Source: Alligator mississippiensis (lineage: Eukaryota; Chordata; Crocodylia; Alligatoridae). From it: a DNA stretch of 64,000 bases. Shown here piece by piece: positions 10,861-22,000 of the stretch. The stretch lies in the NCBI RefSeq assembly GCF_030867095.1, contig NC_081826.1, positions 252,940,251 through 253,004,250 of the forward strand, written 5' to 3'. The position numbers and the translations under genes were made by a program. Within the stretch, counting starts at the first letter, position 1. Every line of letters starts with the position of its first letter. The notes below the pieces were generated by a model that had not been told where the DNA came from, searched no databases, and saw only the letters and a program-made list of their open reading frames with translations.

Positions 10861-11580
10861 TCATAGTTGGTAGGGTCAGAAGGGACCTGAGGAGATCATC
10901 TAGTCCGACCCCCTGCCGTGGCAGGAAAGAGTACTGGGGTCAAACGACCCCGGGCAGATGTTCCTCCAGCCTCCTCTTAAAGATCCCCAGGGTAGGAGCC
11001 AGCACCACTTCTTTTGTAAGTTGGTTCCAGGTCCTAGCTGCCTTGACAATGAAATAGCGCCTCCTAATGTCTAGCCTGAAACTACCCTCGATAGCTTGTG
11101 TCAGTTGTTTCTTGCAACTCCCGGGATTGCTCGGGGGAACAGGGACTCTCCCAATGCCTGCTGGTCCCCCTTGACTAGATTGTAGACTGCCACTAGATCC
11201 CCTCTCAGCCTTCTCTTTTGGAGGCTGAACAGGTTCAGGTCCCTCAGCCTCTCCTTACAGGGCCTGCCCTGCTGACCCCTGATCATGCGAGTGGCCCTCC
11301 TTTGGACCCTCTCCATATTGGCCATATCCCTCCTGAAGTGCATCGCCCAGAACTGGACGCAGTACTCCAGCTGCAGCCTGACCAGTGTTGCATAGAGGGA
11401 GAGGATCACCTCCTTGGACCTGCTTGAGATGCATCTGTGGATGCACGACAAGGTATGGTTGGCCTTCCTGACTGCGTCCCCACTTTGTCGGCCCATGTTC
11501 ATTGTGGCATCAATGATGACTCCAAGATCCTTTTCTGTCTCGACACTGGTGAGAAGGGAGTTCCCCAGCCTGTAGGTGTG
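10861..11580 (-). mobile_element. CR1 LINE, third subfamily, 5'-truncated
   Basis: Antisense CR1 3' end in ANKRA2 intron 1, beginning TCATAGTTGGTAGGGTCAG with the usual GAAGGGACC and GACCCCCTGCC blocks. Minus-strand frame 11101-11502 encodes ORF2 C-terminal sequence: CIHRCISSRSKEVILSLYAT, QLEYCVQFWAMHFRRD, RRLRGDLVAVYNLVKG. The wording differs from the other CR1 copies in the window, so I treat it as another subfamily. It stops at about 11580. Confidence 0.88.
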
Positions 11581-11582
11581 AC

Positions 11583-11672
11583 TCTTTAGTTAGCCTAATA
11601 AAAGATATCACACCTACCCAAAGAACCCTACCTGCCTATGTCCTTAGACCAACATGACTATGACCAACAATC
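11583..11672 (+). mobile_element. Probable Penelope-like retroelement tail fragment
   Basis: Contains CTAATAAAAGATATCACACC, ACCCAAAGAACCCTACCTGC and CCTTAGACCAACATGACTA. The same text recurs at 44065-44150 and 48783-48899, with an inverted relative at 39449-39548. I recall this tail as a Penelope-like element, but the family name is from memory and tentative. Confidence 0.55.
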
Positions 11673-11736
11673 CCTCTTTGCTCTCAGAAGCTTCAGCTGT
11701 TTTTCCTGATCTGGTATGATCCTCATTCCCCTAATC

Positions 11737-11973
11737 CAGTGGTTCCCAACCTTTTTTTATGCCATGGACTAGTAGGAGCGAGATGGGGGTCACAGAGCCA
11801 GCTGCCTCCCTCCCAAGGCTGCCCCACCACCCAGCTTTAACCCCAGAAGCCACTGACCTGGGTGGACAGATGGGGGTCCAAGCAGGGGACTTGTGCCACA
11901 ACCCAGCAACCAACCCTTCACAGCCCGGTACCACAATCCGGCAGCCAACCCCCTGCAACCCGGGAACCTCTGC
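11737..11973. mobile_element. hAT-type MITE (237 bp)
   Basis: Left end CAGTGGTTCCCAACC; right end GGGAACCTCTG is its partial inverted complement. The flanks CCCTAATC (11729-11736) and CCCTAATA (11974-11981) match at 7 of 8 bases. The interior is GC-rich with no transposase. A run of about 16 A residues follows at 11996-12012. It lies in ANKRA2 intron 1. Confidence 0.8.
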
Positions 11974-11981
11974 CCTAATAA

Positions 11982-12640
11982 TTGTCCCCATCCCTAAAAA
12001 AAAAAAAAAAAAATCAATGAATGTCACATGAACAAGCTATTTGCATGCATTTAAGAGGCACAGAAATGTATACAGTATCTTTCCAAAAAAAGAAATCCAA
12101 GATGCAGACATACTGGTTAAATGTGCTGTACACTGGGCTGTGCAATGGATAAGAAGGTCCCATCTTCAAAACAAGTTGTTAGCTTTTTATTACCAAGGCT
12201 TGCATTAATACAAGCCCACCCCAGGAAGGACATTCATTTTCAAGCATTCAGCACCTTGTGGAGTAAAGGATCCAGTAGAGTTGTTATGGGCAACATGGTA
12301 TGAAAGGGACATTTCATACTTGGGAAAAATCCTTCTTCAGCTAATTTGCTCTAAAAGGAATGTCACTTATCATATACTTGGAGCCGATTCAAATCCCTAT
12401 AACTGTTGCCTAGCTCAAACTCCAGTTAAGTCAAAACCAGATCAGAGTTCAGGACTCTGTTCTTGGAGAAGATAAATCTAAGTGTTTGATGAGGAATGGA
12501 AGAACGGCCTAGTGCACAGGGGGCAACATTATGGCAGGCATACCACAAATTAGCCCCACTTCCTTGCGATTCCCAGGCCCCAGGGGCAGCACCTCAATTG
12601 CCCTCAACTCTCCTCAGGAAGCAATCGATACTGGGTGGGG
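11982..12640. other. ANKRA2 intron 1 proximal part, nothing recognised
   Basis: Apart from the A run near 12000 I see no gene, RNA or clear repeat. Short open frames here have no recognisable protein motif. Confidence 0.5.
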
Positions 12641-12671
12641 GGGGAAACGGACCGGGCTAGGCCGGACTCAC

Positions 12672-12790
12672 CTAATCCGCGCCGCACCGTTGTCAACACT
12701 CCTCCACTGGTTGATGCTGGTGACGGCCCCGCTCTTTTAAGGTCACTTCCCTTCTTGGTTCCAGGCGCGCACGCGCACGCCCCTCCCCCG
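12672..12790 (-). other. ANKRA2: ANKRA2 untranslated exon 1 (upper boundary approximate)
   Basis: On the minus strand a good donor, GGATTAG|GTGAGTCC, occurs with the last exon base at 12672. It sits inside the CpG island and pairs well with the acceptor of the start-codon exon at 10107. No ATG-led coding is needed because the start codon is in the next exon. The upper limit near 12790 is a guess at the transcription start. Confidence 0.65.
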
Positions 12791-12932
12791 CTACGTCACC
12801 ACGGCCGCCGTTTCCAGTTGGTCCTGCCGGCCTCTTCCCCTCCCGCCGCAACGCGGTCGCCTATGGGGGTGGGGGAGTGATGCCGGTGACGTACTTTTCC
12901 TCCGACGGGCGCAGTTGCGGCGTGTGCGCTCC

Positions 12933-12974
12933 ATGGCGGCCGCCGCCGGCCGCCGCGTGACTGCGCGCCGCTGA
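12933..12974 (+). other. Candidate 13-codon upstream ORF in the UTP15 leader
   Basis: ATG at 12933 opens a 13-codon frame ([13 protein letters not shown]) ending at TGA 12972-12974, 35 bases before the UTP15 ATG. Its start overlaps the YY1-like motif. YY1 elements of this type often lie at or just downstream of start sites, so the ATG may or may not be in the mRNA. Confidence 0.4.
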
Positions 12975-13009
12975 GGGACCGCGGGGCCCATTGCGGGCCT
13001 GAGGCAGCG

Positions 13010-13099
13010 ATGGCTAGTTACAAGCCCGTGGCGGTGCTGCCCTTCCCCAGGCTGGGCGAGAAGGTCACGCAGGACACGCTCTACTGGAAGGGCTACAAG
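13010..13099 (+). CDS. UTP15: UTP15 coding exon 1
   Basis: Encodes residues 1-30, [20 protein letters not shown] to LYWKGYK. Donor AAG|GTAGGG at 13100. Intron 1 is 1281 bp; its first part is still CpG-rich and the rest shows nothing recognised. Confidence 0.96.
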
Positions 13100-16000
13100 G
13101 TAGGGGCCGGGCCGGGCCGGGGCAGCCGTCGCCGGGGGCTCCGAGGGGGCGGTCTCCTCCCCCTCCCGCGCCCTCCCGGGCAGGGGTGGGGCCACTTCTG
13201 CCCCTTGTGTTGCGTGGACTCCGCCCGGGACCGGGACTTCGTTTCCCACCGCGGGCCCAGGCTGAGCCCAGCACGGAACTTCCCTGAATCGGAGCTTCCT
13301 AGACCTCAAATGCTGGAGACTGCAAGTGAGGGAGGAGCAGGGGAACACCCCTGGTGGTGTCCTGTCCATTGGGCGTCCGCTTCCTGCGGGGGACTGGGCA
13401 AGAGGCACCCCAAGATGGCAGTTGTTAGGACAAGCGGTTGCCTTTCTCCAGCGGCGGCCGCAGCAGGTGAAGGAAAGCGGAGAGGGAAGTGGTCTTGCCT
13501 CTGAGCAGGCAGGACAACGGGGTGGGCTTCTTACCTGCTTTGGGGCCTTGACTACTGCTCCCGCAGGGCAGTCGGGAGTGCAGCCACCTCAGCAGCATTG
13601 TTTGCTGCTCCCGCAGCCCATGGTGTAAAATCCTTGATTAGCTTCCTCATGGGAGAACATAAGTCGGGGGGGTGGCGCATGGGTTGTAGCCCGCTTTGTG
13701 TGAAGGTTGGATCCTGGGTTGGCTTTTTGTTGCACTGTAAGTGGCTAAAATTCAACCCCAAAGATGTCTCTGATGCCTCGCATCCCATCGTAAGTGCCTT
13801 GCTTCATGGGTTTTATAACAATAACAAAAAGCATCACTAGACCTGGCAGCCAGGCAATATTCTTTCAAAAGGTATTTAACTTGTTTAATGAGCGTCCTTG
13901 CAATAAAATATATCCTCCTCCCCTTCCTTTATTTTAGTGGTGATAATGACATTGAAGCAGACTTGTAAAAAGATGAAGGTTTTTTTGTCTTAAATTTCAT
14001 TTATTGGACAGTATGGTTACAATTTAAATATGGATATTTAAAAATCCATAAGGATACATTGCAAGTATGTTTTGCATTCCTGCATATCTCTCTATTAATA
14101 TAAATTCATGCTAAAGCCTAAAATTAGAAACAACAATATTTAAATTAAAGCAAAAAAGAAAATTAGAAGTAAATGTGGGGAAAAAAACTTAAGTTGATGG
14201 TGTTTTTTAACAATCCATTGTTGTTTTTATCCATTCGATGTTTTTTTTTTTAATTCCTGTGATTGCTATTACATGTATTTTACTTTTCTTATGTCCAGCT
14301 TTCACTTCTTTGTAAGCCTGCTGCTAACAACATACTTTATTTATTAAAAAGATATTCTAATTTCATTCTAATTTCTTCAGACTCCAGTTCAGATAAAGGA
14401 ATTTGGTGCAGTGAATAAAATTGACTTCTCTCCAGTTCCTCCACATAACTATGCTGTCACAGCCTCTTCAAGGGTAAGTTTGCATAATAGATTGTATATT
14501 GCTATTCACTGATGATCTTTAAGAATTTATTTATCTAAAAATCATTCTTTTTTTAGATCCATATTTATGGTCGATATTCTCAGGAGCCAATCAAAACATT
14601 CTCTCGCTTCAAAGACGCTGCTTATTGTGCTACTTATAGAGATGATGGCAAGCTGCTTGTTGCTGGCAGTGAAGAAGGTAGTGTTCGACTTTTTGATATC
14701 AGTGGAAGAGCAGCACTGAGACAGTTTGATGGTCACACAAAGTAAGCCATGCGATTTTATTTCTGTATGTTGGTATATCTATATGTTACTATATCTGTTT
14801 GATTATGGAGAAAACTGCATTTGGTCTTTAGCGAAGGAGCTTTGTCAAACTCTGAAGCCATACAGAAGTTGCAAGGGTGTGCAAGGGCCACATATAAAAA
14901 TAAATGTGAAAACTGATGGTTTAGTGATACTAGAAAATAGTGAAAGAAATGGTTTGGTGGTGTTAAGGATAAGGTTCTTTCAAAACAGATGGTCTCACTG
15001 TTGGACACTAGAGGAATTGTCTAATTAAAACAAAAATGTAATGATCAGAAAATTTTATCGAGCAAAACCATGGTCACAAATAAGAGACTAGCACCTGGGA
15101 TGTTTGGTATGTAGGAATATCTCGAGACTTGTAGTCTTCAAAAATGAGTCCTCAGGAGAATTGATGGTTGCAGCCTGTCCTCTTCAGACAGCAAAACTAG
15201 CTTCTATTTTCATGATGATATCCTCACAATAACTAGTACAGTTTACTTAATGTAAATAAAAAAAATAACTTTCTAAAACCAGATTATAATGCCAAAGCAG
15301 CAAAAGGATCGTAAAGCTAACATGCAGTTTAACAAATGGAAAGAGCAAATGTTACAAAAATGTGGATTTTAATTCTAGAGGCCAGAAGCCTAAGGTTCAG
15401 CTTATAGAGATGGGTGTTTTTTCATCTGGGAAACTCCTTGTACACTGCAATGAACAGAGCTAGCACAAGTTTGCCTTCATCTTTTTTTTCACAGCCAACC
15501 TGGCTCTTTTTAAAAAATAAATAAATAAATAAAATGGACCTTTGTACTGACCCTTTCTAGGCATAAATCCTCAAAGTTGTTTATAAACTTAAATATGCAA
15601 TTACAGTTGGTCAGGAATTTTAAAAATATATATTTTTAGTGGTGAACCAGTACATTGGTCTGATATTGGATGGGTACCGATGTAAAGAAAATTGGCTGTA
15701 TCAGAAATCAGCCCAATGCAGCCAGTAATTTGGCCAGTAAGTGCCCATGGACGCATGTAGCTGCAACACAGCGTGCAGGCAAGGAGGAGTACAGCCTGCC
15801 AACTTGGAGAGCTGGTAATTCTGGTGTGGAGGAAGAGGCAATGGATGGGGGGGCAAGATCAAGGCCCCCTGCTGTGGTGGGGCAGGGGTTGCAGCAGATG
15901 CTGCCCAGCTGGGGTGGGGCGGGGTATGGAACTGAGCCACGGCTCATGATGGGGGGGGGGGGGGGGCGTGGGGGCTGTGTGCCCCTGGATCTGCATGGGG

Positions 16001-19000
16001 CAGGCTGCAGCTGTGGGCTAGAGCCGGGGCTGTGCCAGCCTCTTCTTGGTGGGGGCTGGGCTCAGGGAGGGGGGCTATGGAGGGGGCTGCAGCCACCCCA
16101 AATTTCACTGTAGCCTCCCCATAGCCCCCTCCCAGTGTCACCACCACCTGCCTCAAGCCCAGCCCTGGCTCAATGCCCTGCCTCCACCCATGTGCCAGGA
16201 AGAGCCAGGGTTGCATTGAGAGACAGCTATGGAGAGGCTATGGCGAAATTTGGGGTGGCTACAGCCCCCTCTGTAGCTCCCTCCCAGTACCACCGCTGCC
16301 TGCCCTAAGCCCAGCTCCCACCGAGAAGAGCCCAGCGCAGCCCCAGCTGCAGCCTGCCCCACACAGATCCAGGGGCACATGCCACCTGCCGCTGCCAACG
16401 GCCCCCCCGGTGCCCTCCCGAGATGTGTGCAGTGGCGGGAGCCGCTCCCACCGTCTCCTGACGAGCCGCGGCTTAGTCCCTTGCCCTGCTCCACCCTGGC
16501 TGGGCAGTGCCTGCCCCTGCTCGCTCCCTCCCTCCCTCCCTCACTGTGGGGGGCATTGATCTGTCCCCCCACCCCCAACTTCCCTTCCCTTCCCTCCCCT
16601 CCCCTTCCACCACAACAGACTTACCAGCTGATCACAGGTGTATTAGAAATTAAAATTGGCTCTTCATATTGGTCCCCCCAAATCTCTGTCTGTGCACCCT
16701 TAAATATTTTTATTGGCAGATGCACATTTGAAACTAATACTTCTTGCAGAAGCTTCCTGGCTTCACCAAATATTTGTTGGAAAAGATTGTTCATGTTGAA
16801 GAAGGAATTTGTGATTCAAACCAAACAGAGGGCTGATCCCAGAATAGTTAATAGCTTGTAGCTAGAGCACTTACCTGGGATATGGGAACTTGGGTCTTCT
16901 GCATTCCAGAGGAGTATCCTGTGTACTGATTGGTTGGTTGTTCTGAATTCTATGTTTCTGTCCCTCTAGCTTTTGTCCCAACATAAAACAGTAGTGCTTT
17001 TGAAATATCCAGGTTTCATAGGATGGGAAATCAATTTCCATCCCAATTTTACATGCAGTTAGTTTTGGCACACCGCATTTAACTGGCACAAGCACTCTTG
17101 CATACATGCACCCCTTCAAGCAAGCATAAACAATAAGAGAAGTTCTTACAGTTGGGAGGAATCCTGTGCTTGTTCATGTGCAAAATAGAATTGCAGTTAG
17201 TAGGGATTGCATCTGTGCTTGTACTAGGAAACCAAATGATGTTTTCCAACTTTGGTATTCTGTATTTTGAATTGAATGAGTTAGACTTGCATGGCACTAT
17301 AATTTCCTAGAATAGGTACTTCCTCATCCTGCTTGTTGCCTGCCAACTTCAGATTAAAAAGTTATGGTTTCTTGCAGTAAAGTCTGTGCTCAAAGTTTGA
17401 AGCTACTTGAAACTAGTAACTTTAGATATTGTGTCTTTTGGTTTCCAGAGCAGCACATGTAGTAGACTTTCTATCTGATAAATATCGTATATTTTCTGGT
17501 GCTGATGATTATACTTCAAAGTTATGGGATATTCCAAGCTCATCAGAAATTGTGTCATACAGCGAGCATACGGACTATGTGAGATGTGGCTGTACAAGTA
17601 AACTGAATGCAGATCTCTTTGTCACAGGTTTGTTTTTTTTGCTAAAATATTTGTTTGTCTTGAATTCGTCTGGATCCTTTATCCAGAGGGGTTAGTCCCA
17701 CTAATCTGGGCTCTGTGTCTGGAGATGAAGGACTTAAGTTTGTTCTGCTCCTTTCATGTTTGAATATGACTCATACAGTTAAATAGTGGGCTTGCTGCTT
17801 ATGCTTATTTTTGTTCTATTACTGCCTTTTTATCAGAGAACATCATTTAAGGGCAATGGGACTGCTTAACATGTTCACTAGATTTTCTTGAATCTTTCAA
17901 ATATGGCTTCCTCTTGGCTAGTTGTTGTGATGTCCTAAAATCATTTGCTTTAAGAAAAGAGTGGACCATTTAACAGATGTTTTTTGTTTGTGTGGCTTAA
18001 AATAAAGCCTTGTCGTTAAGAATGAACAAACAAATATAGCTTAAGATGTTCTTAGGACCAACTGTTAATTTAAGAAGTGTCATATTAATCATATGACACT
18101 TCTTAAATAGAACTTTTTATTTCTGGTGTTATCCATTAAGTAGGATTATGGTAATACTTTTTGTGCCATGGGAAAGGTGGTATTTGAACTTTTTTTTGTT
18201 TTAGATGTAATAAATCTGGTTTCTGTCTCTAATACTTCCTGTGATTTCTGCCTGTAAAATCACCTGTAAATTTGGATGGGGGAGGCAAAGAGGTGATTTG
18301 AGTGACGTGGTTTTAAAGATTCACACTGCCAGTGGGACCAGAACAGAAGCTTCTCTTCTGTGAAAGCTAGTGATTCCAATACATCAGAGACATGTTGGAA
18401 TACATTTGACATATTGGAATTTAAATGATGTAATTTGCTACTATTTCCCCTAAGTAAATAGCTCTTTTTGGATACTGGTTCATGACTGATCATATTTTGG
18501 ATGTATTTTTAACTTTCAAATTTGTTCAAATTATACAACTAAAACTGTTTGGGGGTCTCTTTCAGGTTCATATGATCACACTGTAAAAGTATTTGATGCA
18601 CGGACAGAAAAGAGTGCCTTGACAATAGAGCATGGGCACCCTGTGGAGAGTGTGCTCCTCTTCCCCTCTGGGGGTCTTCTAGTCTCTGCAGGTACTTTAG
18701 CAAATTGAACTCTTTCCTCTCTGCACTAACTCTCCGCCAAACAGAATTGTTTCTCATCTATTGAGAGAGAAATGCTTAAACTTCGCTTTCCCTGTGGTGA
18801 AACAATATAGTGATTTCTCTTGTCTGTCTCCTTAAATGGCCCCGTACTTGGATTTCTCTCGCATCTCATTACAGCAGCAACCTCAGCGTATGGACACATG
18901 CAACATTTAGACTAGTTTCAGTGAAATTTAAAACTGAAACAGGCAGATGTACCAGCCTGTTTAAAGCTGCCTGGAATGGTTCAGAAAATGTACTTGGAAA

Positions 19001-22000
19001 AATCAAGTACTCTTTTTAACTGGTTCACTGTGAACTGGGTCAGTATTATGCGTGGACACTACATGTGATGTGACACTGTTATGGTCAGTCCTTGAGACAT
19101 GCCGCACTGCACTTCAACACCTGAAAGATTCCTGTTCTACCTGAAATGCTAGGGCACTGTAAGTGTGGACACCTGACCTGTGACAACTGTGAGCCAGTTC
19201 CCAGTCAATGACACTTGGAAATGTTTCAGTTTTTAAGTGTGTCAGCACCCTAGATCTGGAATGAGCTTGTCTGTCCTAAGATGTTGAATCTGGGTAGTAG
19301 GAAGATAACAGTCTTCAGTACTAGAAATTGACTCTTAGTGGTCCAGTGCTAGATCATGGAAGAATGAGAGGATGTTCATCCTTTGCAGGATGTCTCATTA
19401 GATGAGACTTCTCTTCTGACCTGTTGAAAATTCTAAGGCCATTTGTTCTCATTCTGTCTCCTCTGTTGATTCAGCCATGAAATACTTCAGAGGGGTTGGG
19501 GATGGAAATAGAAAACATGGCATTTTAAAGGAAGCTGTGATACGTCTGTTTTTATGTGCATCTTTATGTGTAATTCTCAAACATTTTTGCTAAGAGTTTA
19601 ATTGTGTATACATGGCAATACAACACTCTGTGTTCTATTTATAGGGGGCCGGTATGTTAAAGTCTGGGATATTTTAAAAGGAGGTCACTTATTGGTTTCA
19701 CTTAAAAATCACCACAAAACTGTAACCTGCTTATGCCTGAGCAGCTCTGGGCAGAGATTACTCTCAGGATCCTTAGACAGGTCAGTATCTTTCATTGCTT
19801 CACTTTGATTTATCTTCTTGAACTGTTTGTTTTCAGTTTGGAAACATTTCATTGCCATTTCTTACATCAAGGTTGTAGACTTGGAAAAATATTAGAATAA
19901 AGCAGCAAGAAATTCCTTGTTTCATGTCCTGGCATGTAGGCCCCATTTTAAGTATATATGTGCTTGGCCACTGACCTGCATGCATTATTCTGGGGAAAGA
20001 ACTGTGACCATCAATTACTATAGGTTCCTGACTCTCCAAACCTAAATCCTTTATCCAACTTGTGTATGATCCTTGTTCAATAGCAAAATGCACATCTTCT
20101 TACTAACAAGTCATTTTCTTTGCTTTAGTCCAGAGTCCCCTCCTGCTAGTTACCTTCCCTTGCACCATATGTAAAACCTGTCTAGCTCCTCTTCACTTTG
20201 CATTCATCCTATCCCCAGTTTGCTTTCCTCAGAAGTAGCTGGTCTGGCCTTGTCTGGCCATTGCATCACAGTTCACCTTAGTTCTGGTGATCTATGAATT
20301 CTGTCTTCTTCTCCTCTTAGTACTTTCTCTTCTGAGTACTTTCTTCTAAACTGCTAGTCAGGGGTCTGTAAATTTACAGGAACAAGGAACTGTGGTCTGT
20401 TGGTTTCCAGATTCTTTTTGTTCATTGCATTGAATGCAAGTGAAATTGACTTCCCTCATCTGAAATATTGGTGCTTGTATAGAGCAAAATGCTAATTTTG
20501 TCCTATAATACCAGTTATGTGTTTATTTCTTACTCTTAACTATACAGACCCTGCCTCTTACACATCCCTCCCTGTGTCCTGCAGTAGTGCCACTTGCTCA
20601 TTCTGTTTCCTGTTGGCCACTTAAGCACACAGCTACCTCCACTCCTATTTTGCTTGGCTTGTCTTCCTTTCTTTGAGGAAGGTCTTTCATGCCATTAATA
20701 TTTCTCTTGGTCGTCTTCTGAAAAAGGCTATCTGATGGTGAAATTCTCACAGAATATTCTTTCCCACTTACAGGCAATATTAGGGGCCTAAGTTCTAAAT
20801 TTGTAAGACTGCATGTGTCAGATGCTGCAAAGCAGTTTCTACAAGTAGAGTCCATCATGTAGCTGTGTGAGTAAAGGTGGATTAAATAATATAAAGTATT
20901 TGCTTACAAAGGAGCATGAGGTATGTCCCAAGGTCTGATGCTGGGGTCAGACTTGTTCTGTAAAGAGGCTGATGTTGGATGTTCACTATGATCTCGCTAT
21001 GATCTCCAAGTGAACATGTGGATGTAGGGACCTATACTATGTTCAGTAGTTTAATGGAAGTTCATCAGTGTCAATGGGAAAGGTGTGCACAAAATGTAAA
21101 AGTAAAATATGGCCTTGTCATGGTTATTGCTGAAGTGGTTTAACATGCTTTCCTTATAAGCATCGGTATAGTGAGAAGTAGCTATGACTTCCTTCCAGTT
21201 TTTATTCTTTGTCCTTCTCCTTTGTTGTTGCATTCTTTTCTTGAAACATGTTATTCCTTTTCCAATCATTTTATCAGGCAGGATGGCAGTAAAAGTTAAT
21301 GTTCTGGCCATACTTCAGAACTGATGTGGCAGGATCATTCGTGTTGTGGCCTTTGCATCCATGAGGACTGGAAGCTGTCATTTTTAATTCTAAATAACAG
21401 GCAGATTCTGCAGAAACTAAGCTTTCATTTAAGCCACAAATATATTTGAGGTGCCATCCTCATTTCTCTTCTTTAATGGTGTGCTATAAATATGAAATCT
21501 TTCTGTAGGTTAGAGATACTAAGAAATGAATTAAACCTGAAGAAAACACTTTTTAAAACAAAAAAAAAATTAATACAACTTGTGGGAAGTATTATTCTTG
21601 TAAAATATCAGGACTGAGGCATGGGAACAAATAATAACTGAGTTGTGTGGGTTTTTTGTTTTGTTTTTTTTTCTTCTCCCCACAGGCATGTAAAGATTTA
21701 CAGTACAACTTCTTACAAAGTAGTCCATAGCTTTGATTATGCAGCATCAATACTCAGTCTCGCATTGGCAGTAAGTATGTTAAAACTGTTCTTAGGCATT
21801 CTGGAGAGGGGTATACTTTAAAAATGGTGGTCTAAGTAGTTTATTTTGGCTTTTATTGCTGTGTGAATTTCAAAAGGATGTATTATGTACATGCATTGTA
21901 TACATGCAAATATAGCTGAACCTGGAACAGTTGCATCCAGGTGGTTTGTAGCAGGTTGCTGAATTAAGGACAAACCACTCAGCTGTCTGTTAGAGCTCTT

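Larger units (their letters stand above)
12640..13290. promoter_or_regulatory. CpG-rich bidirectional promoter, ANKRA2 / UTP15
   Basis: GC- and CpG-dense island between head-to-head genes: the ANKRA2 first-exon donor at 12671 (minus) and the UTP15 ATG at 13010 (plus) are about 340 bp apart. Two CRE-like half sites (ACGTCA at 12793-12798; TGACGTA at about 12888-12894) and a YY1-type CCATGGCGGC at 12931-12940 can be read directly. No TATA box is evident. Such architecture is typical of housekeeping gene pairs. Binding is inference; the transcription start sites cannot be read from sequence. Confidence 0.82.

Noticed and set aside
12791-13408. 205-residue minus-strand open frame across the ANKRA2/UTP15 promoter
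   Set aside because: GC-rich island artefact overlapping UTP15 exon 1 and the promoter; no conserved motif.
18068-18108. Pre-miRNA hairpin
   Set aside because: An 18-bp stem with a 5-base loop is too short for a canonical precursor, and the flanks do not extend the stem.
18880-19260. hAT element in UTP15 intron 5
   Set aside because: Repeated GTGGACAC motifs are suggestive, but I could not pair termini or find an 8-bp duplication.
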